DNA of 64,000 nt, from positions 1 through 64,000 of the IMG/VR virus record IMGVR_UViG_3300034284_002720; one strand, 5' to 3'. The notes below the pieces were generated by a model. The model was not told the DNA's origin. It made no database searches and saw only the letters and a program-made list of their open reading frames with translations. Positions 52,191 to 59,345 of the stretch are shown here, one piece after another. A program made the position numbers and the translations under genes. How positions within the stretch are numbered: the stretch's first letter is position 1; each line of letters starts with the position of its first letter. Origin of the DNA: a virus.

Positions 52191-53069
52191 TTACTTGTTA
52201 TACCTTCTCTTGTATGATCTTATAACCTGCTGCAAATAGTTCGTGTTCACGGTAGGGTTGTGTTCCATCAGCGTCTCGTACGGCCCTAGGCTGCTGTAGA
52301 AGGTTCCTTGCTCGAATTGGTAGAACTTCTTATTGAAGACCGGGGGTATCCCGTTCTTGTAGTGTATGAAGTTTAGATTGTCATCCCCGTGGAGGAGTGA
52401 AGCTGCCAAGAACTTGCCCTTTATACCGCAGTGCTGGAAAGACTCGGTAAGTGTAAGCTCCCAGGCCGCTTGCTCGCACGGAAAGTTCTTGTCCCTTGAC
52501 TTCAAAATCTGCATGAGGTTCACTTGTAGTTTGGAAAAGAATGTGTTTAATACATATTCCGAAGGCTCGTTGAATATGATCGGAGCCGAAACGAAGGGCA
52601 ACTTGGGAAGATCATCCACCGAAACCTCGCGCTCCTCGGCCAACTTCTGGAGGTTGGGTTCAATCTGCTCCTTCACCATCTTCTCTTCTGCGGTCGATAT
52701 GTCTTCGTAGTTGTTGACTATGATGCCATAATCCTTGTCGTCCTGTCCCAGTATTATGGGATTTCTAAGTATCATGTCGGAATGGATCAGCACAAACGGC
52801 GGCTTAAGTATATCATATGCCAAGGCGTACCTTAGCGCCGAGACCCTGTTCATAGGCAGATAGTCCAATTCTCGACCCTCGTTCGAGTGTATGAACTTCT
52901 TGCCGTAACGAACCAGATTGGAGGAATAATCCTTTACTTTTTGGTCGTTGTTCTCGGCCAGCCCTATGACCAAACTGTTTTCAATCCCATGCATCAAGAA
53001 ACTTTCAATAAGCAGTTCCAGCTGCCAGTAAAAATAACTTGAATTTTCTGCGCTCACGAAATATTGCAT
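52191..53069 (-). CDS. Putative glycosyltransferase, 292 residues
   Basis: ATG 53069 has no Shine-Dalgarno sequence; TATTTT lies 5 bases upstream. The start YFVSAENSSYFYWQLELLIESF, then NSLVIGLAEN and the segment PFVLIHSDMILRNPIIL (acidic SDM at the expected DxD place) fit a GT-A glycosyltransferase. The C-terminal part FNKKFYQFEQGTFYSSL is unassigned. The role could be sugar decoration of DNA, virion or cell surface. The call is moderate. Confidence 0.6.
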   Translation of the reverse strand: MQYFVSAENSSYFYWQLELLIESFLMHGIENSLVIGLAENNDQKVKDYSSNLVRYGKKFIHSNEGRELDYLPMNRVSALRYALAYDILKPPFVLIHSDMILRNPIILGQDDKDYGIIVNNYEDISTAEEKMVKEQIEPNLQKLAEEREVSVDDLPKLPFVSAPIIFNEPSEYVLNTFFSKLQVNLMQILKSRDKNFPCEQAAWELTLTESFQHCGIKGKFLAASLLHGDDNLNFIHYKNGIPPVFNKKFYQFEQGTFYSSLGPYETLMEHNPTVNTNYLQQVIRSYKRRYNK

Positions 53070-53098
53070 GTGATAAAATAGTAACCTTTCCTTTTTTC

Positions 53099-53127
53099 TT
53101 GACAAAATTGCGGATCCGGAATACAAT
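53099..53127 (+). promoter_or_regulatory. Strong sigma-70-like promoter TTGACA-N17-TACAAT
   Basis: TTGACA (53099-53104) is a perfect -35 and TACAAT (53122-53127) a good -10, 17 bases apart. The first base of the ATG (53134) is 7 bases after the -10, which is where transcription should start, so the message may be leaderless. Confidence 0.8.
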
Positions 53128-53133
53128 GTTGGG

Positions 53134-53421
53134 ATGATCGCATCCGTGCTTAAAAAAATATTTAAGAGGCCGAAAGTGACCAAAGAAGACCACGGCGTAA
53201 CATTTGAGACCCTTAGGCAACAAATACGAGAGTTGGCCTACAAGAAGTGGGAGGATTCGGGATGTCCTTGGGGACGCGACAAGGAGTTCTGGACTGCGGC
53301 AGAAAAGGAACTTTTTGGCGAAGACGCGCTGAAGTCGGGCGGGTACCGCATTGAAATTAAAGGATCACAATTGTTGATATGCCCAATCAATTCAGAAGTG
53401 CCTGTTCGAACCAAAGACTGA
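53134..53421 (+). CDS. DUF2934-containing protein
   Basis: The 95 residues contain LRQQIRELAYKKWEDSGCPW followed by GRDKEFWTAAEKEL, a good match to DUF2934 (IRxxAYxxWExxGxPxGxDxxxWxxAExEL), found in many Gram-negative bacteria. It may have been taken from a host. The promoter sits immediately upstream; there is no ribosome-binding site. Function of the domain is unknown. Confidence 0.8.
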   Translation: MIASVLKKIFKRPKVTKEDHGVTFETLRQQIRELAYKKWEDSGCPWGRDKEFWTAAEKELFGEDALKSGGYRIEIKGSQLLICPINSEVPVRTKD

Positions 53422-53453
53422 ATCTTTTTTATTTTCCGGGACTATATTATTCC

Positions 53454-53693
53454 ATGAAAAGCAAACTGGAAAAGCAGAAAGAAGCCGAAGAAAGAGCTCA
53501 ACTCAGGGCCAAGAGAAGCCACAAGGATCAGATTGCACATCTAGATTCCATCTTCGGAAAGGATATCGGTGCCGCCAAGGAGCGGTCAAGGCTCAAGGCG
53601 CTCGTTGAGGGCTCAAAGGCCGTCAAAAAAGAAGCCCCGGAATCCAGTTCTTCAGACAAACCCAAGAAGTCCAGGAAGAAGGATCAGAAATAA
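53454..53693 (+). CDS. Small Lys-rich coiled-coil protein, 79 residues
   Basis: ATG 53454 has no Shine-Dalgarno sequence and the box CTATATTA ends 4 bases upstream. The peptide is a charged helix (KLEKQKEAEERAQLRAKRS, AKERSRLKALVEGSKAVKK) with a basic Ser/Lys tail. It resembles a small nucleic-acid-binding or internal protein, but it lacks the leader motif. The role is unknown. Confidence 0.6.
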   Translation: MKSKLEKQKEAEERAQLRAKRSHKDQIAHLDSIFGKDIGAAKERSRLKALVEGSKAVKKEAPESSSSDKPKKSRKKDQK

Positions 53694-53726
53694 CAACAGT
53701 TTCCTTGCGGTTAAGTTTGTTTGGAT

Positions 53727-54548
53727 CTACGGCGTAATCAGATCGCCTTCTTGCAAGACATAGGGAACTTCGGTAATGGAGCTTGGATTCTTATTGGCCG
53801 AAGTGTATGTGTAGCTTATCTTCCTTGCAAAATCACCAGCAACGCTTCCGGCCGGGTATTCTATTATCTGAGTGATCCTATCAGAAGGATCTACCGTTAA
53901 CTTCTGAAAAGTGAAAAGTCCCGCTCCCCTTCCTTTGAGTAGTTCCCAATCTTCCTTCATATCTGCAGGGACAAAACCCGCGTTCTCTATGATGGCTTGA
54001 TCGGCCGGATCCGACTCGTCAAGCATGATCAGCATTCCAACCGAGTCCTCGTACTTGGATCTATTTTGTATGGTGTGTCTTGCGAAGTACTCTGGGAGTT
54101 CAGCGACCCCAGCCTTCTTGTTGAATCCCAACTTTGTCTCGGCTCCGTAGTTTCCAAAGTACATTCTTACATTTTGTTTCTTGGCAGGATTCTTCATGAT
54201 GCCCACAGAATCCGACCCATCTACCTTTACGACTCTGGCTATAAACAAGGATGAAAAGATTGACTCAGAGTTCAGATTGTCCACCACCTCTTGGGCGCTG
54301 GTATTTGCCGGATCAGCCCCGGATACATCTATGGACACAGACACCCAGTTCTTGAACTCGGGATCCCAAGCAAAGTTGAACTCCAAAGCCCCAGAAGACG
54401 AGAAATCGTACGGTCCCGGGTTCCAAGCAACCTGGTTGGATTGCAGGTTCTTGTTCGGAGCAACCTTGAATGTCGGCGCCAACTTCCTGTCGGCTAGAAC
54501 AAGAAATCCTTGGTACTCTTGATCAAACAAATTCTGGAAAAATGCCAT
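53727..54548 (-). CDS. Putative virion structural protein, 273 residues
   Basis: ATG 54548 follows AAAGGATGAAAG. It starts MAFFQNLFDQEYQGFLVLAD and is beta-rich throughout (GALEFNFAWDPEFKNWVSVS, NVRMYFGNYGAETKLGF, QIIEYPAGSVAGDFARKI). This resembles tail-tube or capsid-decoration proteins in composition, but no family is recognised. It lies beside the TnpB insertion. The virion role is inferred. Confidence 0.6.
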   Translation of the reverse strand: MAFFQNLFDQEYQGFLVLADRKLAPTFKVAPNKNLQSNQVAWNPGPYDFSSSGALEFNFAWDPEFKNWVSVSIDVSGADPANTSAQEVVDNLNSESIFSSLFIARVVKVDGSDSVGIMKNPAKKQNVRMYFGNYGAETKLGFNKKAGVAELPEYFARHTIQNRSKYEDSVGMLIMLDESDPADQAIIENAGFVPADMKEDWELLKGRGAGLFTFQKLTVDPSDRITQIIEYPAGSVAGDFARKISYTYTSANKNPSSITEVPYVLQEGDLITP

Positions 54549-54580
54549 CTTTCATCCTTTGGTTTAACTACAAAACCTAT

Positions 54581-54730
54581 ATGAACTACTCATCCGCCAA
54601 AGACGGGTGGGTTTCTCGCTTCAACGCAGAATGCCCCTCCGGCAGACCTTGATCCGCCTTTAAGGTCTTCTTTCCGCTCCCCGAGCCAACCCCGTGGTTC
54701 CCACGGTTTAGTTTATTTAGTCCTTGACGC
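54581..54730 (-). ncRNA. Omega RNA of the intact TnpB (predicted)
   Basis: The tnpB 3' end and right-end stem ACCCACCCGTC-TTT-GGCGGATGAGT (54612-54588, two C-A mismatches) end in TAGTTCAT. The guide would be the bases just left of 54581 (ATAGGTTTTG... on the minus strand). GTTGAAGC-GAA-CCCAC is shared with the remnant at 10.9 kb. The 5' limit is a guess. Confidence 0.5.
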
Positions 54731-55803
54731 AGAATATTTCGTGCGGCATTCAAATCACGGTCATGCCTCACCCCGCATCTTGGACAAGTCCAATCACGAT
54801 CCTTGAGAGTCAAGGAGTCATTGATATATAAACAGTCGTAGCACTGCTTGCTTGAAGGAAAAAACCGGTCAATCTTGCAAACCGTTCTTCCATACCACCC
54901 TGCCTTGTACTTAATCATCCTCGTCAACTCCGAAACCGCCGCATCGCCGAATGCACCTGCAACTTTGTGGTTCCTCATCATGTTCCTCACCGAAAGGTCT
55001 TCGAGGATTATCGCTTGGTTCTCACGAACAATCTTTGTAGAGACCTTGTGGAGATGGTCTGTCCTGATGTTGACCATTTGCTGGTACAGCTTGGCGATTC
55101 GGACTCTCAATTTCTCGTGCCGTTTGCTTTTCTTCTCCGTCCTGCTGAATCTTTGCTGTAACTTCTTGAGTTGCGAGCGGAGGCTCTTGTATGGACGGAT
55201 GTTTTTGTGTTTCTTGCCGTCACTCTGAATTGCAAGGTGTTTCAATCCCAAATCGACTCCGACTATTTTTTCTACCTTGGGAAGTTGCTTGATTTCCTTT
55301 TTAACATTGATTGAGACGAAGTATTGCCCCGCCTTGTTCTTGCTTATCGTTGCGTGGCAAATCTTTCCTTGCACTTCTCTGTGGTTATCGTATTTGATTC
55401 CTTCCTTGAACTTTGGAATTTTGATTTTGCTGTTACTCAAAGAAATTGCCTGCGGGACAGTGAACGACTGTCTGCCGTGTCTCTTCTTGAACTTCGGGAA
55501 CTTGGTCTTCTTGGAGAAGAATCCGTTGTAGGCTATCTCCAGACATCGGAGCGAGAATTGCAGGGCTTGAGCGTTCGTTTCCCTCAACCAAGCCAGTTCC
55601 TTCTTCACCTTGGTCAACTCGCCGGCATCGTCGTAGTAGTTCAAGGACTTCTTGTGGTCTTTCTTTTCCTCGTTCTCTGCGTAGAACTTGATCCTTCTTT
55701 CAAGGAAGTGGTTGTACACATACCTTACGCATCCAAAATGCTTGTCAAGCAGTTGGGCTTGATCCTTCGTCGGATACAATCTGAATTTGTAGGCATAGTT
55801 CAT
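54586..55803 (-). CDS. tnpB: TnpB RNA-guided nuclease
   Basis: The 405-residue protein has the usual TnpB length. The RuvC catalytic triad is complete: D184 (VGVDLGLKHLA), E269 (IILEDLSVRN) and D350 (HDRDLNAARN). The zinc ribbon has C321, C324, C340 and C343 (CYDC, CPRC). TnpB binds an omega RNA and cuts DNA next to a short TAM. The C-terminal 45 residues (NRGNHGVGSGSGKKTLKADQ) overlap the omega RNA. With an intact triad it is probably active, though its own RNA end is degenerate. Confidence 0.93.
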   Translation of the reverse strand: MNYAYKFRLYPTKDQAQLLDKHFGCVRYVYNHFLERRIKFYAENEEKKDHKKSLNYYDDAGELTKVKKELAWLRETNAQALQFSLRCLEIAYNGFFSKKTKFPKFKKRHGRQSFTVPQAISLSNSKIKIPKFKEGIKYDNHREVQGKICHATISKNKAGQYFVSINVKKEIKQLPKVEKIVGVDLGLKHLAIQSDGKKHKNIRPYKSLRSQLKKLQQRFSRTEKKSKRHEKLRVRIAKLYQQMVNIRTDHLHKVSTKIVRENQAIILEDLSVRNMMRNHKVAGAFGDAAVSELTRMIKYKAGWYGRTVCKIDRFFPSSKQCYDCLYINDSLTLKDRDWTCPRCGVRHDRDLNAARNILRQGLNKLNRGNHGVGSGSGKKTLKADQGLPEGHSALKRETHPSLADE

Positions 55804-55832
55804 ACTATGCGTACATATGCACCTCGCATAGT
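55804..55832 (-). repeat. Left-end hairpin of the TnpB element
   Basis: ACTATGCG at 55804-55811 pairs with CGCATAGT at 55825-55832 around 13 bases. It is immediately upstream of the tnpB ATG and is the expected subterminal hairpin of an IS605 left end. A T-run follows on the plus strand, so it could also act as a terminator. Confidence 0.7.
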
Positions 55833-55855
55833 TTTTTATTCGCTCCCCAAACCAA

Positions 55856-55884
55856 TTGACTTAAATCCTAAAATTGATTAAGAT
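55856..55884 (+). promoter_or_regulatory. Sigma-70-like promoter TTGACT-N17-TAAGAT
   Basis: TTGACT (55856-55861) and TAAGAT (55879-55884) are 17 bases apart, the same hexamers as at 5258-5285. It would drive the 55914 gene with a leader of about 23 bases lacking a Shine-Dalgarno sequence. Confidence 0.65.
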
Positions 55885-55913
55885 TATGCATCCTTCAACG
55901 AAAATAATTACCT

Positions 55914-56819
55914 ATGCAACTTAAAATCTGGGAAATTCACTCTAAATCCTGCAAGATAGAAAAGGCCGAAAAGTCGTGCAAGGGCTTGGCCAACCAGGGT
56001 GCCGTACAATGGTGCGGGCCCTATGTAAATGCCAACCAGTACGGGTTCTGGGTATACCCTCCCGTGGACATGGACTTTTCTTTTGAAAACGGCAATTTTA
56101 AAGTGACAAACATGGAAGGGTACGACGACGAGGATTATCGTGTCGTGCGCTCATTGATTAGGCCGGAGGACCACTCGGACTTTGAGAAGTGGATATTTCC
56201 GAACTCCGGCAGGACAAAGGTGACATTTGGATCCGTAGAACCGAATGTCGTTCAAATCTGGACTGGTTTGATATTCCAAACCCCTCCGGGGTGGTGCTTG
56301 CACATACGCAGTCCGATAAACTTTCCCCAATATGGATTTAATGTCATGGAGGCAGTCCTGGAGACCGACTGGCTTCAGTATGACATATGGATGAACCTGT
56401 CGGTGACGGAGGTCGGGAAAATCATATCAATACGGAAGGATACGCCCATAGCCCAACTTGTTCCCGTGAGAAGGGAAGGATTTAAAGGCGATTGGGACAT
56501 CAGCAGAGAAAGGATTAATCGGGACTCAACCGAAGCCGACAAGGTCTTTAGTTACTGGCTGCATTACAACAAGCAGAAATTCGAGTTCGGCGGCAAGCAA
56601 GCCCTAACTCAGACTTTGACCAAGGACTCCACAACATATTTCAGGGAGAAGAGCAGGCTTCTTGGCAAAGAGATGGAGCCCTTGAGTGATGTTGAAAAAT
56701 GCCCCGCCCCAAAGCCAAACAAATGTCCGTTCGCTCACATGCACCCCGGCCATCAAGAGACGCCAGAGTTTGAGGCTTTGGACAACTCGTTCATTAAGAA
56801 ATTCTTCAAGAAGAGTTAG
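55914..56819 (+). CDS. DUF6065-like protein, 301 residues
   Basis: The middle of the protein (YGFWVYPPVDMDFSFENG, then TPPGWCLHIRSPINFP) and WMNLSVTEVGKIISIRKDTP recall DUF6065, a family with no known function found in bacteria and large phages. The C-terminus has a Cys/His cluster (CPAPKPNKCPFAHMHPGHQE), perhaps a zinc site. It ends 4 bases inside the convergent patatin gene. Family assignment is by eye. Confidence 0.6.
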   Translation: MQLKIWEIHSKSCKIEKAEKSCKGLANQGAVQWCGPYVNANQYGFWVYPPVDMDFSFENGNFKVTNMEGYDDEDYRVVRSLIRPEDHSDFEKWIFPNSGRTKVTFGSVEPNVVQIWTGLIFQTPPGWCLHIRSPINFPQYGFNVMEAVLETDWLQYDIWMNLSVTEVGKIISIRKDTPIAQLVPVRREGFKGDWDISRERINRDSTEADKVFSYWLHYNKQKFEFGGKQALTQTLTKDSTTYFREKSRLLGKEMEPLSDVEKCPAPKPNKCPFAHMHPGHQETPEFEALDNSFIKKFFKKS

Positions 56820-57640
56820 TTAATTTTCATGTATCCCAATAGTCCTTTTCTATCAAGAATTTGATAGGAAGACCTTCCGTACAACACTCCTTTTTTGCAT
56901 TTGTTAAAACTTACTGATTCAAAAAGGGTCTCGTTGGGCTCCACTAGATGTATGTTTATGCCTTTGTATCCAAATTCTCCTTCTTTCTTTAAGCAGTTGT
57001 TTATGTCTCTCATCATGATTTCGTTCAAACTAATATCCAGGGCCCTGTAGGCCATCTTGATTGCCTTCATGAACCCTGATGGTTTTTTCCACTCGTCTAT
57101 CTCAAAACGCCTTCCCATTATAACATATATGTCGCTACATCCTGCCTCTATGCACTGTTCAAGAGGAGCGAGTTGCCTGCTGCCAGCATCCACCCATCCA
57201 TTTCTGTCTTCTACAAGCGCAGTTATGGCAACACTTCCCAAAACGGCCTCTGCGAAGTCGATTGGGCTTACGGATTTGTTTGAGACATAATCCATTCTTC
57301 CGTCTTCAATGTTCATTCTTACTACAACACTTTCGCATATTGGCTCGTTCTTTACTGCGTTGTATACAATCTTCTCCATTGGACGCTGGTTCATCAGCCC
57401 TGTCCGCCAAGGAAAGTCGTAGTTTATGCCAAATACATCAAAGATGTTGGATATTTTGCTCCACATGTTAGCAAGCCCTTGGGCTCCCAAGAAAGCGTAA
57501 GATGCTGCGCATATGGATCCGGAAGAAACCCCTATTGTGAAATCTGCGTTGATTCCTTGTTCATGAAGACCCAATGCTATTCCAGCTTGTATGGATCCTC
57601 GTGCCCCTTCCCCTGTAAAGCAAAATCCTATCTTAGTCAT
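56816..57640 (-). CDS. Patatin-like phospholipase
   Basis: The 274 residues show the oxyanion-hole glycine motif GEGARGSIQAG (10-20), the nucleophile elbow GVSSG (37-41, S39) and the catalytic aspartate in VDAGSRQLAP (D151). Patatins cut acyl chains from membrane lipids, so a phage copy could weaken the inner membrane at lysis or release host lipids. It is coupled by ATGA to the Gly/Ser-repeat gene. No cyclase or sensor is nearby, so it is not a CBASS effector here. Confidence 0.9.
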   Translation of the reverse strand: MTKIGFCFTGEGARGSIQAGIALGLHEQGINADFTIGVSSGSICAASYAFLGAQGLANMWSKISNIFDVFGINYDFPWRTGLMNQRPMEKIVYNAVKNEPICESVVVRMNIEDGRMDYVSNKSVSPIDFAEAVLGSVAITALVEDRNGWVDAGSRQLAPLEQCIEAGCSDIYVIMGRRFEIDEWKKPSGFMKAIKMAYRALDISLNEIMMRDINNCLKKEGEFGYKGINIHLVEPNETLFESVSFNKCKKGVLYGRSSYQILDRKGLLGYMKIN

Positions 57641-57993
57641 TTTTTCTTCTTACTTGTCTTCTTTTTCTTTTTTCGTTTCTTATTGCAGTTTCCGCAATTG
57701 CAATACGGATAACAGTAACCGCAGCCGAGAACCGGGGGGCGACCAGCCACCGACCCAGAACTTGTTCCTTGTGGATGATCAGATCCGCTTGAACCGCCGC
57801 CAGTCTCAGCAGATGTTCCTCCATCCGATGTTCCTCCAGAAGGAGTCGAGCCTCCTCCTTCGCCAACAGCTGAATTCCCCCCAGTAGCAGAGCCCCCAGT
57901 AGCAGAGCCTCCAGCAGCAGAGCCTCCAGCAGCAGAACCCCCTCCAGCCGCCGCCCCATCCTCTCTCAACTTTAACCAATTAGAAAATTTCAT
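57637..57993 (-). CDS. Small Gly/Ser/Ala-repeat, Cys- and Lys-rich protein with leader
   Basis: ATG 57993 follows GAGGTTGAAC, itself just after a CTATATAT box (58008-58015). It starts MKFSNWLKLREDG, in the leader family, followed by tandem GGSAA/GGSAT units, a Gly/Ser-rich linker, a cysteine cluster CGYCYPYCNCGNC and a poly-lysine tail of about 14 residues. The cysteines could bind metal and the tail nucleic acid. It precedes the patatin gene in the same operon. Function is unknown; the leader suggests head packaging. Confidence 0.65.
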   Translation of the reverse strand: MKFSNWLKLREDGAAAGGGSAAGGSAAGGSATGGSATGGNSAVGEGGGSTPSGGTSDGGTSAETGGGSSGSDHPQGTSSGSVAGRPPVLGCGYCYPYCNCGNCNKKRKKKKKTSKKKK

Positions 57994-58038
57994 GTTCAAC
58001 CTCGGCAATATATAGTCAAATTCTTGGCCAAATTAATA

Positions 58039-58046
58039 CTATATTA
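58039..58046 (+). promoter_or_regulatory. Late-type promoter box CTATATTA
   Basis: CTATATTA lies 29 bases before the ATG at 58075, between divergent genes at 57993 and 58075. The opposite strand has its own box CTATATAT at 58008-58015. Confidence 0.4.
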
Positions 58047-58074
58047 GTTGGAGCAAAATCAACACACGACCACA

Positions 58075-58275
58075 ATGAAATACGAATACAAATATATGAT
58101 GTGCGTGCTAGACGAGGACAACTCCTCTATGAAGAATCTTGAAAAAATGCTTCAAGAGGGATGGGAGCCTATAAGAGAAACGGGGATGCCATCAAGCGGT
58201 TCTAATTATTCAGAAAACGCGCAGCCTCCGATATGTCTCTGTGTCCTTCGAAGACTCGTCACCAATGCCGAATGA
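58075..58275 (+). CDS. Small DUF4177-like protein
   Basis: The 66 residues have KYEYKYMMCVLDEDN, then LEKMLQEGWEPIRETG, resembling DUF4177 (YEYKxxxxx...LNxxGxEGWELV). ATG 58075 is preferred over TTG 58048 for content, though neither has a clear ribosome-binding site. Function is unknown. Its last 17 bases overlap the convergent membrane-protein gene. Confidence 0.5.
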   Translation: MKYEYKYMMCVLDEDNSSMKNLEKMLQEGWEPIRETGMPSSGSNYSENAQPPICLCVLRRLVTNAE

Positions 58276-58456
58276 CATTGGCTATTACAAAGCCGCAAGT
58301 TACAAAATTAACCAGAACTATAAAAAATTTGATGAAGAACGAAATCAAAGCCTCTTGTACTGTAAGTATCGGCAAGTCAGGTTTGTCAAAATCTGTTTTT
58401 CCTATTCTGTGATCTATAGTTCTGGCGATTATCAACAAAAACCTGTTGTTAGTCAT
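58259..58456 (-). CDS. Small membrane protein, 65 residues
   Basis: ATG 58456 follows AAAGGAGTTTGTC, a strong site; reading from 58483 would ignore it. The C-terminal half contains a long hydrophobic segment, ALISFFIKFFIVLVNFVTCG, followed by FVIANVIRHW. One or two membrane passes are possible. Function is unknown. Confidence 0.65.
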   Translation of the reverse strand: MTNNRFLLIIARTIDHRIGKTDFDKPDLPILTVQEALISFFIKFFIVLVNFVTCGFVIANVIRHW

Positions 58457-58512
58457 GACAAACTCCTTTAAATGCTTAGGCATTATTATATAGTTTGCAT
58501 GTCAGCCAGAAC

Positions 58513-59058
58513 CTACAATGGTCTGTAGACTTTTTTGTCGTTATTGACGACCGGCGTCTCCATGAATATGGCTGGTGAAATATTTTGAACCTTAGTCTTT
58601 TCTACTTGATGTGGCTCAATTTCCTCTGATTGCTCTTCTTCAAAGTCTACATCTATCTTTTTTTTGTTCTTAAAATACTTAGGACCGTAATTGATGAATA
58701 TTTCTTCCGACTTTTTAATGTCTCTGACGGCTATTATGTCAGCAATTTGATTCTTCAAGTCAAATGTGATTTCGGCACTGTTTTTATCTTGATGATTGTA
58801 GAGCTGTGCATAGCCCAGCACCATAAGGAAATGACCTCCGTGCTTCTTGCATTCATCGCAAGGGCAAGTGTGAGTAAACATGTACTCCCATATTTTGTTA
58901 TCCTTATGGTATTTCATTCTGAAATCCATAACCACAAATGGAGCTCGCTCTACAATTTCGCCCTTGGCTATGTCGGCAGTGGCAAATACTCCTCTGCCAT
59001 GAAGATCAGAATAACCCAGCTCTATTTTTCTGGAGATGTTTAATTTAGGCTTTTCCAT
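58513..59058 (-). CDS. SET-domain protein-lysine methyltransferase (second of two)
   Basis: ATG 59058 has no Shine-Dalgarno sequence, and TATTAT ends 5 bases upstream. The SET motifs are GRGVFATADIAKGE (21-34), YNHQDKNSAE (87-96) and EEIFINYGPKYF (118-129). A small cysteine cluster lies at C65, C67 and C70. The C-terminus is acidic and extended. Motif spacing differs from the 29.3 kb copy, so the two are probably independent acquisitions. The substrate is unknown. Confidence 0.8.
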   Translation of the reverse strand: MEKPKLNISRKIELGYSDLHGRGVFATADIAKGEIVERAPFVVMDFRMKYHKDNKIWEYMFTHTCPCDECKKHGGHFLMVLGYAQLYNHQDKNSAEITFDLKNQIADIIAVRDIKKSEEIFINYGPKYFKNKKKIDVDFEEEQSEEIEPHQVEKTKVQNISPAIFMETPVVNNDKKVYRPL

Positions 59059-59071
59059 CAACTATAATAGC

Positions 59072-59284
59072 TTAACCAAGCCAGATGTCCCAGTCGTCAG
59101 CTTCTTTTTCAATTATCTCCGCCATCAAGCTGAGCGTCGCCTCCTTGTACATTTTGGCTGCCTTCCTCAAAGTTTCGCTTCTTTTTTCGCTGAATACGGA
59201 TCTGGCAAACCGGACAAGCTCGTCTGCCTTTTCTATAAGTTCCTTTCTAACATAAGGAGCCATTCCCATATTGTTCATCCCCAT
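59072..59284 (-). CDS. Small helical protein, 70 residues
   Basis: Not recognised. The ATG at 59284 follows AAAGGTATTCAC, and GTATATAC lies 17 bases upstream (59301-59308). The sequence is a charged helix (RKELIEKADELVRFARSVF, SETLRKAAKMYKEATL) and may form a helical bundle. Function is unknown. Confidence 0.6.
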   Translation of the reverse strand: MGMNNMGMAPYVRKELIEKADELVRFARSVFSEKRSETLRKAAKMYKEATLSLMAEIIEKEADDWDIWLG

Positions 59285-59345
59285 GTGAATACCTTTGCAT
59301 GTATATACCTTTGGGGAACAATGGGATTATGGTTTTTTGACCTTT

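Larger units (their letters stand above)
54581..55832 (-). mobile_element. IS605-type element carrying only tnpB
   Basis: The element runs from the left-end hairpin (55804-55832) to the right-end tail TAGTTCAT at 54588-54581. No tnpA is present, as in many IS605-type phage copies. It stands between two phage genes, leaving both intact. The right-end stem (54588-54612) has two C-A mismatches, so mobility may be reduced. Confidence 0.75.

Noticed and set aside
54581-55832. Autonomous IS605 transposon
   Set aside because: No Y1 transposase (tnpA) is encoded in or near the element.
56816-57640. Patatin as a CBASS effector (CapV)
   Set aside because: No CD-NTase, ubiquitin-like or signal-sensing gene is nearby.
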